A stretch of DNA of 64,000 bases, from the NCBI GenBank assembly GCA_002964805.2, contig PUDQ02000001.1, forward strand, positions 4,054,001-4,118,000. Reading direction: 5' to 3'. Both the position numbers and the translations under genes were made by a program. The number at the start of each line of letters is the position of its first letter. Positions within the stretch are counted from its first letter, which is position 1. Of this stretch, positions 11,263-23,479 are shown in pieces. The notes under the pieces are model-generated. The model saw only the letters and a list, made by a program, of their open reading frames with translations, was not told the origin of the DNA and searched no databases. Origin of the DNA: Trametes villosa. Its lineage: Eukaryota > Basidiomycota > Agaricomycetes > Polyporales > Polyporaceae.

Positions 11263-14200
11263 CAGTCCGAACTCGAATCCAACCGCCACCATCCCGCCGA
11301 ACAGCAGCGGCTGACTTCATCCCAACACCCGATCGTGCCAGCCTCCTGAGGACGGAACATGCCCGTCTGCGCTCTAGCAGCTCTCCATCGCCTCTTTCCT
11401 TCGGACGACCACCCCCTCCCTCTGGTCCTGCCGGCTCTTCCCCCCTCCCTCGTCCTCTTGTCGCGTCTGGTGTCGTCTGAGGCGATTCGGCCTCCGACAC
11501 CTCCCACTTCTCTGGCATCTGCTCAGTGGGACGCGCGACTTGGGCTCTTGGGCTCGCAGCTTTGGCAATACCTACAGGCCTTCGTCGACTAGGTTAAGCA
11601 CGTCGACGAAGGGTTCGTGAAGAGGCTTTCGGATTCGGACTCATATAGACGGTCGGAGGCACCTCAAAGTACGCTCATCGCCTCACGTTGGAGGTCCCGT
11701 ACTCACCGTCCATAGCCTCCGACCACGTTCACCCTCGCCGGCACCTGGTCAAGCACGCGCCAGCACCTCGTTCATCTGCGGCAAGCTTCGGTCAGCCACC
11801 ACTCAAGAGTCCAACTAGTTCTGCTACTCGTCCGCCATCCTGGTCCAGCCGAGCCAATCATATCGGCTTTCAAGACCGCAACCATCCCCTTTGACGGGCG
11901 ACGTCTCGCAGCACTGCTCCTCGAGTCTCAATGCTGGCTTACTGGTCTCTTGTCCTTGTCCTTCTCTCCTTCTGGCGACGGCTCGGACTTGCTGCGCCTT
12001 GATATCCGCTCAGCTTGACCTCGCCTTATCATCCAAAGCGACGAACCGCAGCCGGATTACTCTCTCTCGCGCCTGTTGCTCGGGTCTCCTTTCCGCTCTG
12101 GGGCTTTCGACGCCCCTCTTCCATGCGGCAGACTCTGGCAACCCCTCCTTCGGTGCTCTGGAGTCGATAACCACTGCATCTCGTGGCCTTCCTCGGACGT
12201 CTTCGCCAGCCATTCAGAAAATCGAAAAACATTGCCGCATAATCATCAAACCTCGAACAACAGCAGAAAACGTCAGAAAACCCAGACCTTTTCATCTCTT
12301 CTCCTATAATGTGTACGATTATACGTAGTAGTGCCCTTATCCCCTATGATCCCGTAAGTCGACCGACCCCTTCCACTACTCGTCGATTCGGCTAATCTCA
12401 GCACTCCAGCCCTCGCTTCGGTCCCCCCGGCGTTGCTGCTCGACCGCTGCGACTCGCGATTTCGGTCGGCGCCGACCAAGATCGCGACAAAGCGTGGTTC
12501 ATGAGACCCGCCCGTCTCCTTCGCCGACGTCCCACCGTATGTCAAGCAGACCTCGCCCAGTCTTCCCAGCGGCGCATCTCTCGGCAAGGCGACCCGTTCA
12601 TTACCGGTTCATTCCTTCAACTCTCGGCGCGTGCTGCGCTGGCGGCCTTCTCAACCGTCATCCAGTGAGCGCGTGCTCGGGCGTCGAAGCGCGTGCGCCT
12701 CCACCAACCCAAGCCCGACACCTGTACGGCCTTGGGGGACGCGCGATCAAGTTCACACCATCGGACGGTTCTTCGTCCGCCTCCTGGGTCCATCCTCAAC
12801 TCCCGTTGGGCCCTGCGTTTCTCGTTCATTCCTTCAGCGTTCGACGCGTTCGACACTGGCGGCTGCTCACCGTCATCCAGTGAGCACGTGCTCGGACGTT
12901 GAAGCGCGCGCGCCTCACCTTCTCAAGCCTGACAATGTACGGCCTTGGTGGGCGCACGATCACATTCACACCATCGGACCTTCTTCGTCCGCTTCTCGAG
13001 TCCTCCTTCAAGTTCGGTTGGACTCCTCCCAGTTCACCTGCGGCTGCCCTGTCCCGACGCTGGCAAGTTCGTCCGGGCACGCCTTTCGTTCATCGTTCAT
13101 CCCGCATCCGGTGAGTCTCCGAGACATTCCGATACGTGCGTAGTTCACGCACTGACGATGATCTTGTCTGTCCTAGGTCGTCTCAGAATCACACTCGCGC
13201 GCGTGCGTGTGTGGTCCTGGGAACAACAGATGCCCCGTTCACCTCTTCTGGCGAGTCAAGTTCGCTCGGGAGTTGACCTTGGTACCCCTGTTGTCTGGTG
13301 AGTAGGCGGTCTATTCCAGCTCGTTTAGCGGCTAATGCTCGTCTCTCAGCCTCAAACTGGATACGACTTGGTTGCAAACTGGTCGTGTTCGGAGAGGGGC
13401 CGATTCTCAGGGAAACCGAGGTCAGCTCTCAAGTCCGCCTTGAGCCTGTCCCCTCCGACGCGGCAAGACCGTCTGGACGGGCTCTCACTGTCCATCCTGC
13501 GTCTTGTGAGTTCTTCTCGGCCCCTTCCTTTGTGCCACGACGTTAACGGACCGCAGCCCAACTTTCGACGTCAAGTGCGCGCGTGCGCGCGGCACTTGAG
13601 CAGCGGAAGATGCGCCCTAGTTGTTCAGGCGTGCCAAGCTGGCCTGGATTACTTCACCGCTCCGTTTGCGTCAGGTTAGTCCTCTGTAAGCCCTAGATCC
13701 TGGCCAGATGCTGACGCCCATCACGCAGACTCAAACTCGGCTCGACAGGTCTGCACACCTGTCGCTCTGAGGGAGAGGACGACGCCCCTCCGCGCCGCAT
13801 CCCATGCATGGGAGACGTCGCGGATCCCCCATTGCCCCTTGTCGGACGTCGCAAATCTGACAAGGGGGTCTGAACCCTGTGTGGCAGGTATGTGCCTGGG
13901 TCGCTCGTCCACGATGGATGCTTACCGGGATATGCATCGCAGGTATAGCCTGCACACCGTTTATAGTCACCCTCGGGAGGCATCCCACTCTCAGCCCCCT
14001 ACCACGCATCGCTTTCGCTTCGCTATCAAGACCCGTCATACGCAGTCTTTCGACGACCACCCTCCGCCGCGGACTCGCCCGAACAGCGCCAGCCCTTGGG
14101 CCCATCTCTCCCCAGCTCGCGCCGACCCCAAAATCCTGCGACTGTACGGTGGCGCGGCCAGCCACTGTCTTTCATGAGGAGCCCAAAAACTCCCTCACGG

Positions 14201-14581
14201 GAGTACCCAGTGAGTACTACCTTCGCATCGCGCATATGAGCCTTGACTGATGGCGACCGCAGACGCGCAACCCCGAGGCCAGAGGTTGCACGTTAAAAGG
14301 GGTCTTTGGACTCCCCCCGCGATTCCGGGCTGGCTCGGGAACTCGCCCCACTGCGCACATTCGACGCCCCGGCGCACTCGCACCGACCATTCCATCCACA
14401 CCCAGATCGCCGCCGGTCGATACCGGCCCGTGGATGTTGGCCTGTGGTCGGAGCCCCCTCATGGATCTTACTGGTCTTCCTCATGTCCTCAGTCAATGTA
14501 GTAGGACTCGGGACTGGCGTTGCGTCCGACGCTAGTACCAGGATGAGGCTGCGCCACCAATATAGTCGTTTTGCTCAGTGA
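11263..14581 (+). repeat. Dispersed spliced-unit repeat, copy A
   Basis: This is one of four copies of a ~3.3 kb repeat, closest to copy D. It starts near ACAGTCCGAACTCG and ends in a block shared by all copies (GTAGTAGGACTCGGGACTGG ... TAGTCGTTTTGCTCAGTGA). Along the plus strand it contains a series of plausible introns of about 50-75 nt with GT..AG ends, for example starting near 11671, 12346, 13111, 13299, 13509, 13677, 13887 and 14210. Each has a counterpart in at least one other copy. A ~240-bp module (CTGGCGGCCTTCTCAACCGTC ...) is duplicated inside the exon around 12.6-13.0 kb. The last ~330 bp hold an open frame that shifts by one base relative to copies C and D. No known transposase, integrase or reverse transcriptase was seen. 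Confidence 0.75.
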
Positions 14582-15639
14582 CTTCACCGGTGGTGACTAG
14601 GAGACATTGAGCCTGGCCACTGACTTGGGAATTAGACCACTTCACATTGGTACTCATTGGACGTCATTGCAACTTTTCTGACGTGCTTCAGCATGAACTC
14701 GGGGTTCTCGTTTGTCTGCAGACATATATTTTGACCCAATGCCGCTTGCGGGGGGAGTTACCTTGTGTGCAAGGTCACCCGCACCCCTTAAATGAAGCGC
14801 ATTTCGACCAGCGCCCGTGGTCCGAGCGGTCCGCTCCACGGCCCGCAGGACTCCCCCCGTAGGCGCCTTGTCGGTTGCACTGCCGCCAGCGACTGCGTGA
14901 AGAGCCTCGGAATTGTAGTCCACGCCCCCAACCCCTCCGCACTCCTGCTCTTTGGGATGCACCTTCGCCCGCCCGACTCTGTACTCTTGGACTCAGGGTG
15001 GGTCTTATATGCGGATGATCTTCTGCTGTCGCGGAAAGCGCGAACTAGCTCTCTGGTCATCCCTAGGCACCTACCTTCGTCGCGGCCGCCTCCACGGTCA
15101 CATTGCATGCAGTTGTAACGTTCCCGCCGCCTAGGTTGATTCCGAGTCCTCGACGCTTCGCATGGCTATTATTAGCGGCACCTTTGGCTGCTCTACAGGT
15201 TTGTTCTCCGTGTGCCCATTCCGCTACATTCTCAAAGCCTAGCCTGGCCGATAGTACACCATTCTTTCGGCTGGCTCATCTCTGCGCCCGGCCTCTACGC
15301 TGTCTGAAAGCTATTCGTATTCTGGCGGGCATTTTCCTTACTCCTCAAGCTGTGTCGCCCCGCTCCCTGGTACGAGGCCGAGTTGTAAGCCACGAACGAA
15401 CGGCCGCACGAGGGCAACGCAAGGAGCCACACCCTTAGTGTCCAGCGCGTGAAGGTGCAGGAGAGAAGGCAGGCGGGGAGGGAGAACGGGCCCGCGTCAA
15501 ACACGCATGCAACTTCTCTTTCGAGGCGATCATAAGCGGGCAGTTGCGCAGCATCTCGCGCAACCTGGCGTCGGCGATATATCGTCGAATGTTCAAGACG
15601 CCGTGCCGCGCACTGCTGAGCGCAAACATTGCGTCGCCC
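14582..15639. other. Unassigned sequence between repeat A and the terpene synthase relic
   Basis: I see no convincing gene. A short frame around 15.0 kb contains the string YADDLLL, which resembles a reverse-transcriptase active site, but the flanking residues show no other RT motif. The region may be decayed mobile-element or terpene-gene DNA. Confidence 0.35.
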
Positions 15640-16700
15640 GCGAGTGCTTACAGCGATGCGGATGGCGCGAAGCCGATACTGAAATCCACGCGTTCTCTGC
15701 TGAGAAGCAGGTCGCCTTCGACAAGTGCAAGTTTGGTGAGTAGCGCACTGCGACGCCCATTGGCTAGTCTTCTAACAGCGCCCTGCGTACGACAGGTCTT
15801 GCCCTCGTTGACGTACCCCGATGTTGACAAAGGTACGTTGCCGCGCAGCCTTGGTCCGGACTAACTCACATTTCGCTGGCTTTTAGATCACCCCCGGGGC
15901 GGCGTGCGACCTCATGAACGTGTTCTTCGTATTCGACGAGCAGACGGACGAGGAGAACGAGGCCCGCACCCGTAAACTCGCGGACATCGTCATTCACGCC
16001 GTGCGCCATCCCGAGCGTTTGCGCCCATCCGGGGAGCCCGTCGTCGGTGAGATCACTTGGCAGTAAGTCCCAACTGCCATTCGGCTGCGGCCGCCTGCAC
16101 TAACCATTCCGGGCTAACAGATTCTTGGGTGCACGCCATCGAGGGCTCGATGGCTTCGAGCAGGGCACGCTTCGTGGACGAGTGGACGCGCTACGTCGAT
16201 TCGGTCGTGATGCAGGCTGCGGACCGCGACGTGGGGCGCCTGCGCACGACCGGGGGTACCTCGAGCTCCAGCGGTACACCATCGGCGCGGACCCGAGCTA
16301 TGCGCTCGCTATGCTCCGGGTGGATCTAACGCTTGAGTTGTTGGGGCTCCGGTTCTTCCACAAACCTCGCAGGTGCATTGCTGACATGCTCATTTTTGAT
16401 AAATGGCGGGAGCTGATGCGGTTTTCACAGGATTTGCCGTCGTATTGCAAGGAGTACGCTGTATGCGATCACATGCACAACATCATCGTCCTCGTGATCA
16501 ACGAAAAGCACCTCGAACTCGACGGCGCGGTTGCCTGGCTCGCCGCAGAGCGCGCGAAACGCGTCAACGAGTTCTCCGTCCTCTGGTTCCAGGCGTCGTC
16601 AATGTCGTTCGGCTCTTTTGTACTACTCCGCGCACAATATGTGCTGATCCACGAGGGCGACTCCCACTGCAACTACTTGGCGTTTAACCTCCTGCCACAC
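15640..16700 (+). pseudogene. Sesquiterpene synthase pseudogene
   Basis: Fragments of a basidiomycete terpene cyclase occur in the expected order but in different frames. They are HAFSAEKQVAFDKCKFG (~15.69-15.74 kb), a SLTYPDVDK piece (~15.81), CDLMNVFFVFDEQTDEEN with the Asp-rich metal site (~15.91-15.96), RKLADIVIHAVRHPERLRP, then VHAIEGSMASSRARFVDEWT (~16.13) and ELQRYTIGADPSYALAML (~16.27). The last is DLPSYCKEYAV...MHNIIVLVINEKHLELDGAV (~16.43-16.53), which corresponds to the NSE/DTE region without its first Asn. At least three frame changes are needed (near 15.90, 16.12 and 16.25 kb), although several intron signals survive. The functional enzyme would cyclise farnesyl diphosphate. I see no intact N-terminus. 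It is wedged between repeat copies A and B, so repeat activity may have broken it. Confidence 0.8.
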
Positions 16701-17106
16701 CTAAACTTACTCAGTCCCGGTCAGGGTCGCGCGTCTGCGGCTCATGCGCCACCCCTTTCAGCCGTGCAGCCGTGCAACCGGCGAGGGGCACTGCACGCAC
16801 TTATGGTTTGATCTATCGCACCGCAAGCCAGGACGACCAGAACGTCGCGAACATCCACTTGCAAATTGCAATGGCAAGCCTTACTCGTGTGAGGCCCGGT
16901 GTCGATGCCCAAGAAGACAACAATGTTAGTGGGCTCTATGGACGCCTCTTGGAATAGCGACTCCAATGTTTGTTTGCTCGGAACACTTTCCGCTCCGGCC
17001 GTCTCGGAACCAGCTTGTACTGTAACTCTAAGCACCTCTCGCACACAAGGTTACGGCCGCCGGCAGAGGCGGCACTTCCCTAGTCTGAGGTGATGGTGGA
17101 TAAACA
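16701..17106. other. Unassigned sequence upstream of repeat B
   Basis: No supported gene. The end of the terpene synthase relic fades out here. Similarity to repeat copy C begins at about 17107. Confidence 0.35.
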
Positions 17107-20100
17107 AGCTGTGCTCATCGGCGCCAAGGTCGCCCGATCTGGGCAAGTAAGATCGCATACACCTATTCCTCGAATTTCTTCCCTCGCGCCCACCATCATC
17201 CCAGTGCAGAGTCGGTCTTGTTCTTTGTCTATACACATGCATCTGTTGCGTACCTCATTGCCCTTCTCTTGTATTCACTCAGCAAGACTAGACGCGGGTT
17301 AGGCTCGATTGCAATCCCAACCATCCACCGATCTCGGAAAGCGCCCGAACAACGGTCAGCCTCCGTGGCTGACACGCCAGCCGCCTCCTGCGCTGTCTGA
17401 TATTCTGTTCTCTGCTCTTCTGGATGCCTTCGTCTCTTGCCCTCCAACGACCACCACCCCCCTTCCCTAGCTCTATCCTCGCCTCCTCCTGCTTGTCTTT
17501 GGCACATCTAGGTATCGTCCGAGGTGACTCTGCCTCCGATACCGCCCGCCTATTCCGGCATCTGCCCGGTGGGAAGTGCCACAGACTAGGCTCTTGGATG
17601 CTTGCTTGTTTTTTGCTAGCCTTCGTCGACGCCTCACCGGCTCAATGGCCCGCTCAACGAAGACCAACCGTGGTGTCCATTCTCTCGACTAGCCAAGCAC
17701 GTTGAGGGATGGGTGTAGAGACCGGTTACGTGTTGTTTCGGTTACTAGAGGGCTGGAGGCACCCCAAAGTACGTTGTTCGCCTTCGCTTTGTCGCTCTTG
17801 CTGATCTGTCACAGCCTCCGGCCGCGTTCATCCTCGCGTCCGCCGTCCTTGTCTCGAGCTGCGCCACGAGCTGTAGCGGTTCGTTTCCTCGTACGCCTGG
17901 CGCCGTGGTCTCCTTTCCGCCGGGGGCTCCCTATGCTCCCACTTCCACGCGGCAGACTCTGGCAGCCCTACCTTCGGTGTTTTATCTTCGAGTCGACAAC
18001 CACTTCGGCTCGCGGCCTTCCTCGGACGTCTTCGCGACCTACCCAGAAAACCCGAAAACATTGCTCGATAATTACCAAACCTCGAACAAAAGTAGAAACC
18101 GTCCGAAAACCCAGACGTTTCCATTCGAATTTTCTCCCCTATAATATGTACGACTACGTAGGAGTGCCCTGCCCATAGTGTTCCCGTAGGTTGTTTCTCC
18201 TTCACGAGGCTCCTTACATATATTCACCCTATTCTCACCGTAGCCCTCGCCTCGGTCCTTCCGGCGTCACTGCTCGACCACCGCGACCCCAGTTCCCCCT
18301 CGTCTCGAAGACCGCCACTCACGAATTTGGTCGGCGCCGATCGATGTCGTGTTTACCCCTTTCGCGGTCAACAAGACCCAACCTTCTTCCTCGACGATGT
18401 CCCGCCGCCTGCCAAGAAGACTCCGCCCGGTCTTCCCGGCGGCGTACCTCCCGAGTACAAGATTGCCTGTTCATTCCTTCGACGCTCGACACGTTCTGCG
18501 CTGGCGGCCTTCTCAACCGTCACCCAGCGAGCGCGTGCTCCGGCGTCGAAGTGCGTGCGCCCCACCAACTCAAGTCCGCCTCCCTTTGCGGCTTTGGCGG
18601 GCGCGCGATTTCCCTCCAGCCAGCGGACACTCTTCGTCCACTATGGGAGCCGTTCTTGCACTCCTGTGGGGCTCCCCGTTCATCTTTCACTTACGCCCTT
18701 CAACTTTCGACACATTCGGCACTGGCGGCTTCTCACCGTCTCCCAGTGAGATTGTGCGCGACGGCTGAAGAGCGCGTGCATCGCCAACCCAAGCTCGTCA
18801 CCCTATACGGCCTTGGCGGGCGCGTTTCGACTTCTCCCCGACACTGCATCCCTCAAACAGCTGTCGCCCTTGCTGTCCCTCTTCGCGCAGCCCAGATAAT
18901 ATCCCCTCCGACGGTGACAAGATCGTCCGGATACGCCTGGCTCGCCTATCGACCATCGACCATCCCGCATCTGGTGAGTGCCCCCGATGCTCATTTGTCT
19001 TCTTCTAAACTCTGACAACGTTTCAAGCCCGTTAAGATCAGCTTAGGATCTCGCGCGCGATCCGGCGAACGCCAGATGCCCCGACCATCTCCGCAGGCGG
19101 GTCAATACCGCTTGAATACGCCTTGGTCTCCTGTTTACCTAGTGAGTCCACAGCCTTGGCCAGCACATCCCAGCCATTGACGTCAACCTACTAGCCTCAA
19201 CCCGGGTTTGACGTGCTCGCGAACGCGTCTTCCTCGGGGCAAGGCTGACTCTCAGGTGTACTGAGGCCGATTGTCAAGTTCGCCTCGAGCTTGCCCCCTC
19301 CGACGTGACAAGACCGTCCGGGCAAGTTCTCATCGTTCATCACACGTTTTGTAAGTTCCCTTCCGACCATCTTTCACGCGCTTTAAGACTAACACCTATC
19401 ATCTCAGCCACCGACACCAATGTTTTCGCATGCATAAGGCTGTCGGCATTGGAAAACATGTTCCCACCGTCCCCTCAGGCGTGTTACACCGCTCGGACAA
19501 GTCCATAGTTCTGTTTCGCACCCAGTGAGTCCGCTATCATTTCCATACCAGTACTCAGCCTGGATGCTGACGCACATCACGCAGTCTCAAACTCGGCTCG
19601 ACAGGTCTACACACCTTGTTGCCCCGAGAGAGAGGAGGGTGTCACTCCGCGCCGCATCCCATGCATGGGAGACGCCGCGGAGTCCCCACTGCCCCTTGCC
19701 GGATGTCGCACAACATCTGACAAGGGGGTCTGAACCCCGTGCAGGTATGTGTTCCGGCCCCTTGCTCGAGTATGCGTGCTCACTTAGATACATCTCATAG
19801 GTATAGCCTGCACACCGTCTACGGAACCTGGAGGCGCCCCACTCTCCGCCTCCCTCTACCTTCTATCGTCGCTTTCGCTTTCGCTCGCTATCAAGACTCA
19901 CCAGACTCAGCCCTCGGACGACCACACTCCGTCACCGGACTGCCCCAAACAGCGCCAGACCTGGGGCCCATCTCTCCCCAGCTCGCGCCGACCCCGAAAT
20001 CCTGCGAGTGTATGGTGGCACGGCCGGCCACTGTCTCTCATGAGGAACCCAAAAACTCCTTCAGGGGAGTACCCAGTGAGTACTACTCTCGCCTCGAGCA

Positions 20101-20447
20101 CGCGAGCCTCGCTGACGGTGGCCGCAGACGCGCAACCCCGAGGCCAGAGGTTGCTCGTCAAAAGGAGTCCTTCGACTCCCCGCGCGATTCCAGACTGGCT
20201 CCGGAACTCGCCCCACTGCCCACATCCGACGCCCCGGCGCACTCGCACCGACCATTCCATCCACACCCCAGCCGCCGCCGGTCGATACCGGTCCGTGGAT
20301 GTTGGCCTGTGGTCGGAGCCCCCTCATGGATCTTACTGGTCTTTCCCATGTCCTTAGTCAATGTAGTAGGACTCGGGACTGGCGTTGCGTCCGACGCCAG
20401 TACCAGGATGAGGTTGCGCCACAAATTTAGTCGTTTTGCACAGTGAT
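17107..20447 (+). repeat. Dispersed spliced-unit repeat, copy B
   Basis: This second plus-strand copy is most similar to copy C. Its 5' part (GATCTGGGCAAGTAAGATCG) is shared with C but not seen in A or D, so B and C form a subfamily. The same chain of GT..AG intron-like segments is present, for example near 17772, 18189, 18975, 19141, 19527, 19746 and 20073. The exon at about 18.25-18.97 kb is open for ~240 codons and includes the duplicated GGLLNRHPASACS / AASHRLPVRLCA module. The copy ends at TAGTCGTTTTGCACAGTGA, as the others do. Confidence 0.75.
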
Positions 20448-20794
20448 ACCGTGTCACGTGTGTGTGGTTGGGAGACGTCGAACCTGCCGTCGGACTGCAT
20501 CTATGGGTGACACCAAATGCGAGTGGACGGCATTACAAACAGCTAGATAAACAGCCCGTAGAACTAAACAACTCGACGCGTCCGCCAGCAGACAGGTGGA
20601 CAGGCGTGAGCAGGATCCGTCCGGCAGCACACAACGCAATCAATGCCCAATCCTTCAAATGCAGCACGAACGTCTTCAGAGGAAACGAGTCGTCGTCAAT
20701 GTCATCCATTGCACTACAGAGCGATTATGCATTGGTCCTATAGCTATGATTACAGCCGAAGTGCCAGTTCTCCCTCGCAAAAAGAATGGAGTTT
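20448..20794. other. Short intergenic region
   Basis: It lies between the 3' end of repeat copy B and the stop of the porin gene and should contain the porin 3' untranslated region. No other feature was seen. Confidence 0.4.
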
Positions 20795-21880
20795 TCAACC
20801 GTCGAAGGTGAAGCTCGCGCCGACCTTGTGCGCGCCCTGGGACGCGGGGTCGTTGAGGCGCTGGGTGTCGAGAGCAAGACCGAACGAGGCACGGACGCCA
20901 GGGCGGAGCGACTGGGTGTAGCCTGCGAGAACACGCAGTCAGGACACAAAACAGCCGCATATATGCGCCGAAAACGTACCGAGGGCGAGGATACCGGTGT
21001 TGTTGATCTTCGCCTTGACGAACGCAGCCGAGTCGAGGTAGACCTTGGTGCCGACCTCGAGGCCGACGTTGCCCGAGGGCGATGCGCGGGTGTCGTAGAC
21101 GGCCTTCGCGCCAGCCTCGACGTCGGGGTTGACGCGGTGGTAGTAGCTCGCGGCGAAGGTGGAGAGGTTGCCGAGGCCGTGGAGGGTCACGGCGTACTCG
21201 GGCGCGCTGTAGCCGATGGCGGTCGCGTACTTGGTGATCTTGCCCTCGGTGACGTTGTACGACGCCTCAGCGCCGACGAGGAAGCCGTCGCGGCCGATGA
21301 CGGTGTCAGCGGTGAAGGTGGGGCCCTGGCGAATGCGACGACGCGGATTGCAAAGGCAAGTCAGGTGAGCGCGCCATGTCACGTCATCAGGGCGCGGGAG
21401 CGCGCACCTTGAACACGTCGAGGAACGCGCGGGTGTGGAGGCCGGGCTGCTTGTAGGTGGTCGTGAACAGCGCGGACTTGGCACCGGTGTCGGGGGTGAG
21501 CGCGGTCTGGAGGTCGAGCTTGACGCCCTTGGCGATCTGGTTGTCGACCTCAACCTGGGTCTTCAGGATGTTGGCAGTCGTCCAGGTCTGGGTGAAGACG
21601 AGGCCGTGGGCCTTGTTGAAGAACTTGGCCTCGATGTCACCGGCGATGAGGTTCGACTTGGTGTCGCGCGCACCCGCGACCTTGAAGCCGACGTTGGAGG
21701 GCGTCAGGGTCTTGACCTCGAGCGCGACATTGCTGATGGGGAAGTCCTTGCCAAGGAGGTCGTTGGACGACTTTCCGAGGTCCTGGACGCGTCGAGCGCA
21801 TAAGCAGACGGCCCTCGACGCCGTGGACGACGACGAGCACGCACCTTCCAGGAGGGGGGAACGGGCTGAGGGAGAGACAT
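20795..21880 (-). CDS. Mitochondrial outer-membrane porin (VDAC)
   Basis: Four exons on the minus strand, 21880-21845, 21782-21408, 21325-20980 and 20922-20795, give 294 residues, the standard VDAC length. The protein forms a 19-strand beta-barrel channel in the mitochondrial outer membrane that passes ATP, ADP and small metabolites. The N-terminal MSLPQPVPPSWKDLGKSSND forms the voltage-sensing helix. Next come alternating polar/hydrophobic strands (for example GLVFTQTWTTANILKTQVEV and EYAVTLHGLGNLSTFAASYY) and the C-terminal GVRASFGLALDT and HKVGASFTFDG, which match the eukaryotic porin signature. The 12-codon first exon is typical for fungi. It is divergent from the rhodanese-fold phosphatase gene. 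Confidence 0.93.
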
Positions 21881-22607
21881 GGCGAGAGGAGTAGTGACGT
21901 TGGCAGGAATCGTTGGGGCGCGACGACGCTTTAAGGCGCCGGGAGTTCCCGGATCTCGCGCACGCGTCCGTGCTCACGTTCGTCACCCGCCCTGCGCGAA
22001 TGGGCAGGCGCCGCTGCCCCCAACGGACCCGTCCCCGCCTCGCCAGCTCTCTGCCTCGTCCATCATGCGCACTCGCCGCGCTGCACCCGTCCGTCTGCGC
22101 GGTACGTACGCGGCAACGCGCCGTATCGACTTTGATTGGCCCCTGTGCCGCTAGAACCCGCGGGCGCTCCGAAGACGCGTTCGCTCCCGCCGACTCTCAG
22201 CGCGTCGCGGTAAATGCGGAACGGACCCGGTGCTCCTCCTGCGCAGTCCACACCAATCACCCAGCCTGCTGCTATCTGCCCTCAGCTCTCGCCCCGGACC
22301 TCGTCGGCCTTCGGCGCGGCACTCCTGCAGTCGAGACTGAGCACTAACCGCGAGCTGCGACGCTACTGGCCGCTCATTCGCGTTCGGCCAATTTCCACGC
22401 GTTTCTCATCGTTACTGGTAGCGACTTCCCGATTTGGGGATGCGCGCAGCGCTCCTACAACTGCTCCCTCGCACCTTCTCCTGCTCTCCAGCACACCCGC
22501 CCTCTTTCTTTCCCCGCCACCCCTCTTTAAGGCGCGTCCCTCACACCAGGTCCCATTGCCACCCACGCCGCCATCTCGCCGCCTCCGCGTTCGCCACGCA
22601 CTCCACG
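21881..22607. other. Divergent promoter region
   Basis: This 727-bp interval separates the porin (leftward) from the Cdc25-like phosphatase (rightward), so it should hold both promoters. A CTTTAAG element about 85 nt upstream of the phosphatase ATG could act as a weak TATA. No extra gene was found. Confidence 0.4.
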
Positions 22608-23187
22608 ATGCTCAAGTACATCACCGCCGATGTGAGTACGCCCGATACCGCGCCTTTATACCGCGCACTGATCACGCGCGCAGGAGCTCGCTGCGATCAT
22701 CAAGAGCGACAAGGTCTCTGGCAAGGACTACTGCGTGATCGACGTTCGCGACGACGACTGGGCCGGTGGAAACATCAAGGGCGCGCAGAACTCCCCCTCG
22801 AGCCAGTTTTACGTCCATGTACACGACCTCGTGGAGAAGACGAAGAACGTGCCCACCGTCGTGTTCCATTGCGCGCTGTCGCAAGTACGGTATGTATGCC
22901 TTGTCCCTGAAGTCTCCGACAGTGGCTGATATCCCCTTGTGCCACAGAGGTCCGAAGGCTGCTCGGGTATGCCAACTATGCGCGCGCTTCCCTAAATGCA
23001 TAACTAACAGATAACGTAGATCTACGCCGAAGCCCGAGACCAACTAGAGGGTGACGGGGAAGACATCCCTCACCAAGTCCTCATTCTCCGGGGCGGCTTC
23101 ACCGACTTCCAGGCGAAGTACAAGGACGACCCCGAACTCGTCGAGAACTGGAGCAAGGAGGTCTGGGGCCACCCGGAGTGGCTCTAG
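22608..23187 (+). CDS. Cdc25-like rhodanese phosphatase / arsenate reductase family
   Basis: Four exons, 22608-22631, 22684-22889, 22948-22966 and 23020-23187, encode 138 residues. Exon 3 is only 19 nt. The single rhodanese domain carries the Cdc25-type catalytic loop HCALSQVR (Cys71 to Arg77, HCX5R). This is the arrangement of fungal Ych1/Arr2 and fission yeast Ibp1 proteins, which act as small phosphatases or, in Arr2, reduce arsenate. Other marks are CVIDVRDDDWAGGNIKGAQN and the C-terminal LRGGFTDFQAKY. The sequence cannot tell phosphatase from arsenate reductase. It converges on COX20. Confidence 0.85.
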
Positions 23188-23479
23188 TCGTTGAATAGAG
23201 TGAGGAAGAAGCACCCCGCGATTTAGATGTGCAGTATTGGCTACCATACATGTAATACCATAATGCTATCGCGGCACTCGGCGGAACCTAGACGTGGTTA
23301 CGCCTGTGATAGGGCGAATGGTGTGCGTTCATCCAACGCCCGTTCAAGTCGCCCTCCACAACGCACTCCGAAAGTGTAGGTTGGTGAGGACATAAACTGG
23401 TTCTTCTTCCGAGCGAGAGCAGCACCGCGCGCTCCTCGAAGTGGCTGGTGCGCGTGCGGGAGGCATAGCGGGAGGCATA

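Noticed and set aside
14792..15118. A frame containing YADDLLL, like a reverse-transcriptase catalytic box
   Set aside because: No other RT motif or RNase H/endonuclease signal flanks it in any frame, so the match is most likely chance.
16742..17044. Minus-strand frame with VVFLGID, resembling a retroelement segment
   Set aside because: Too short and isolated; no neighbouring polymerase or integrase motif supports it.
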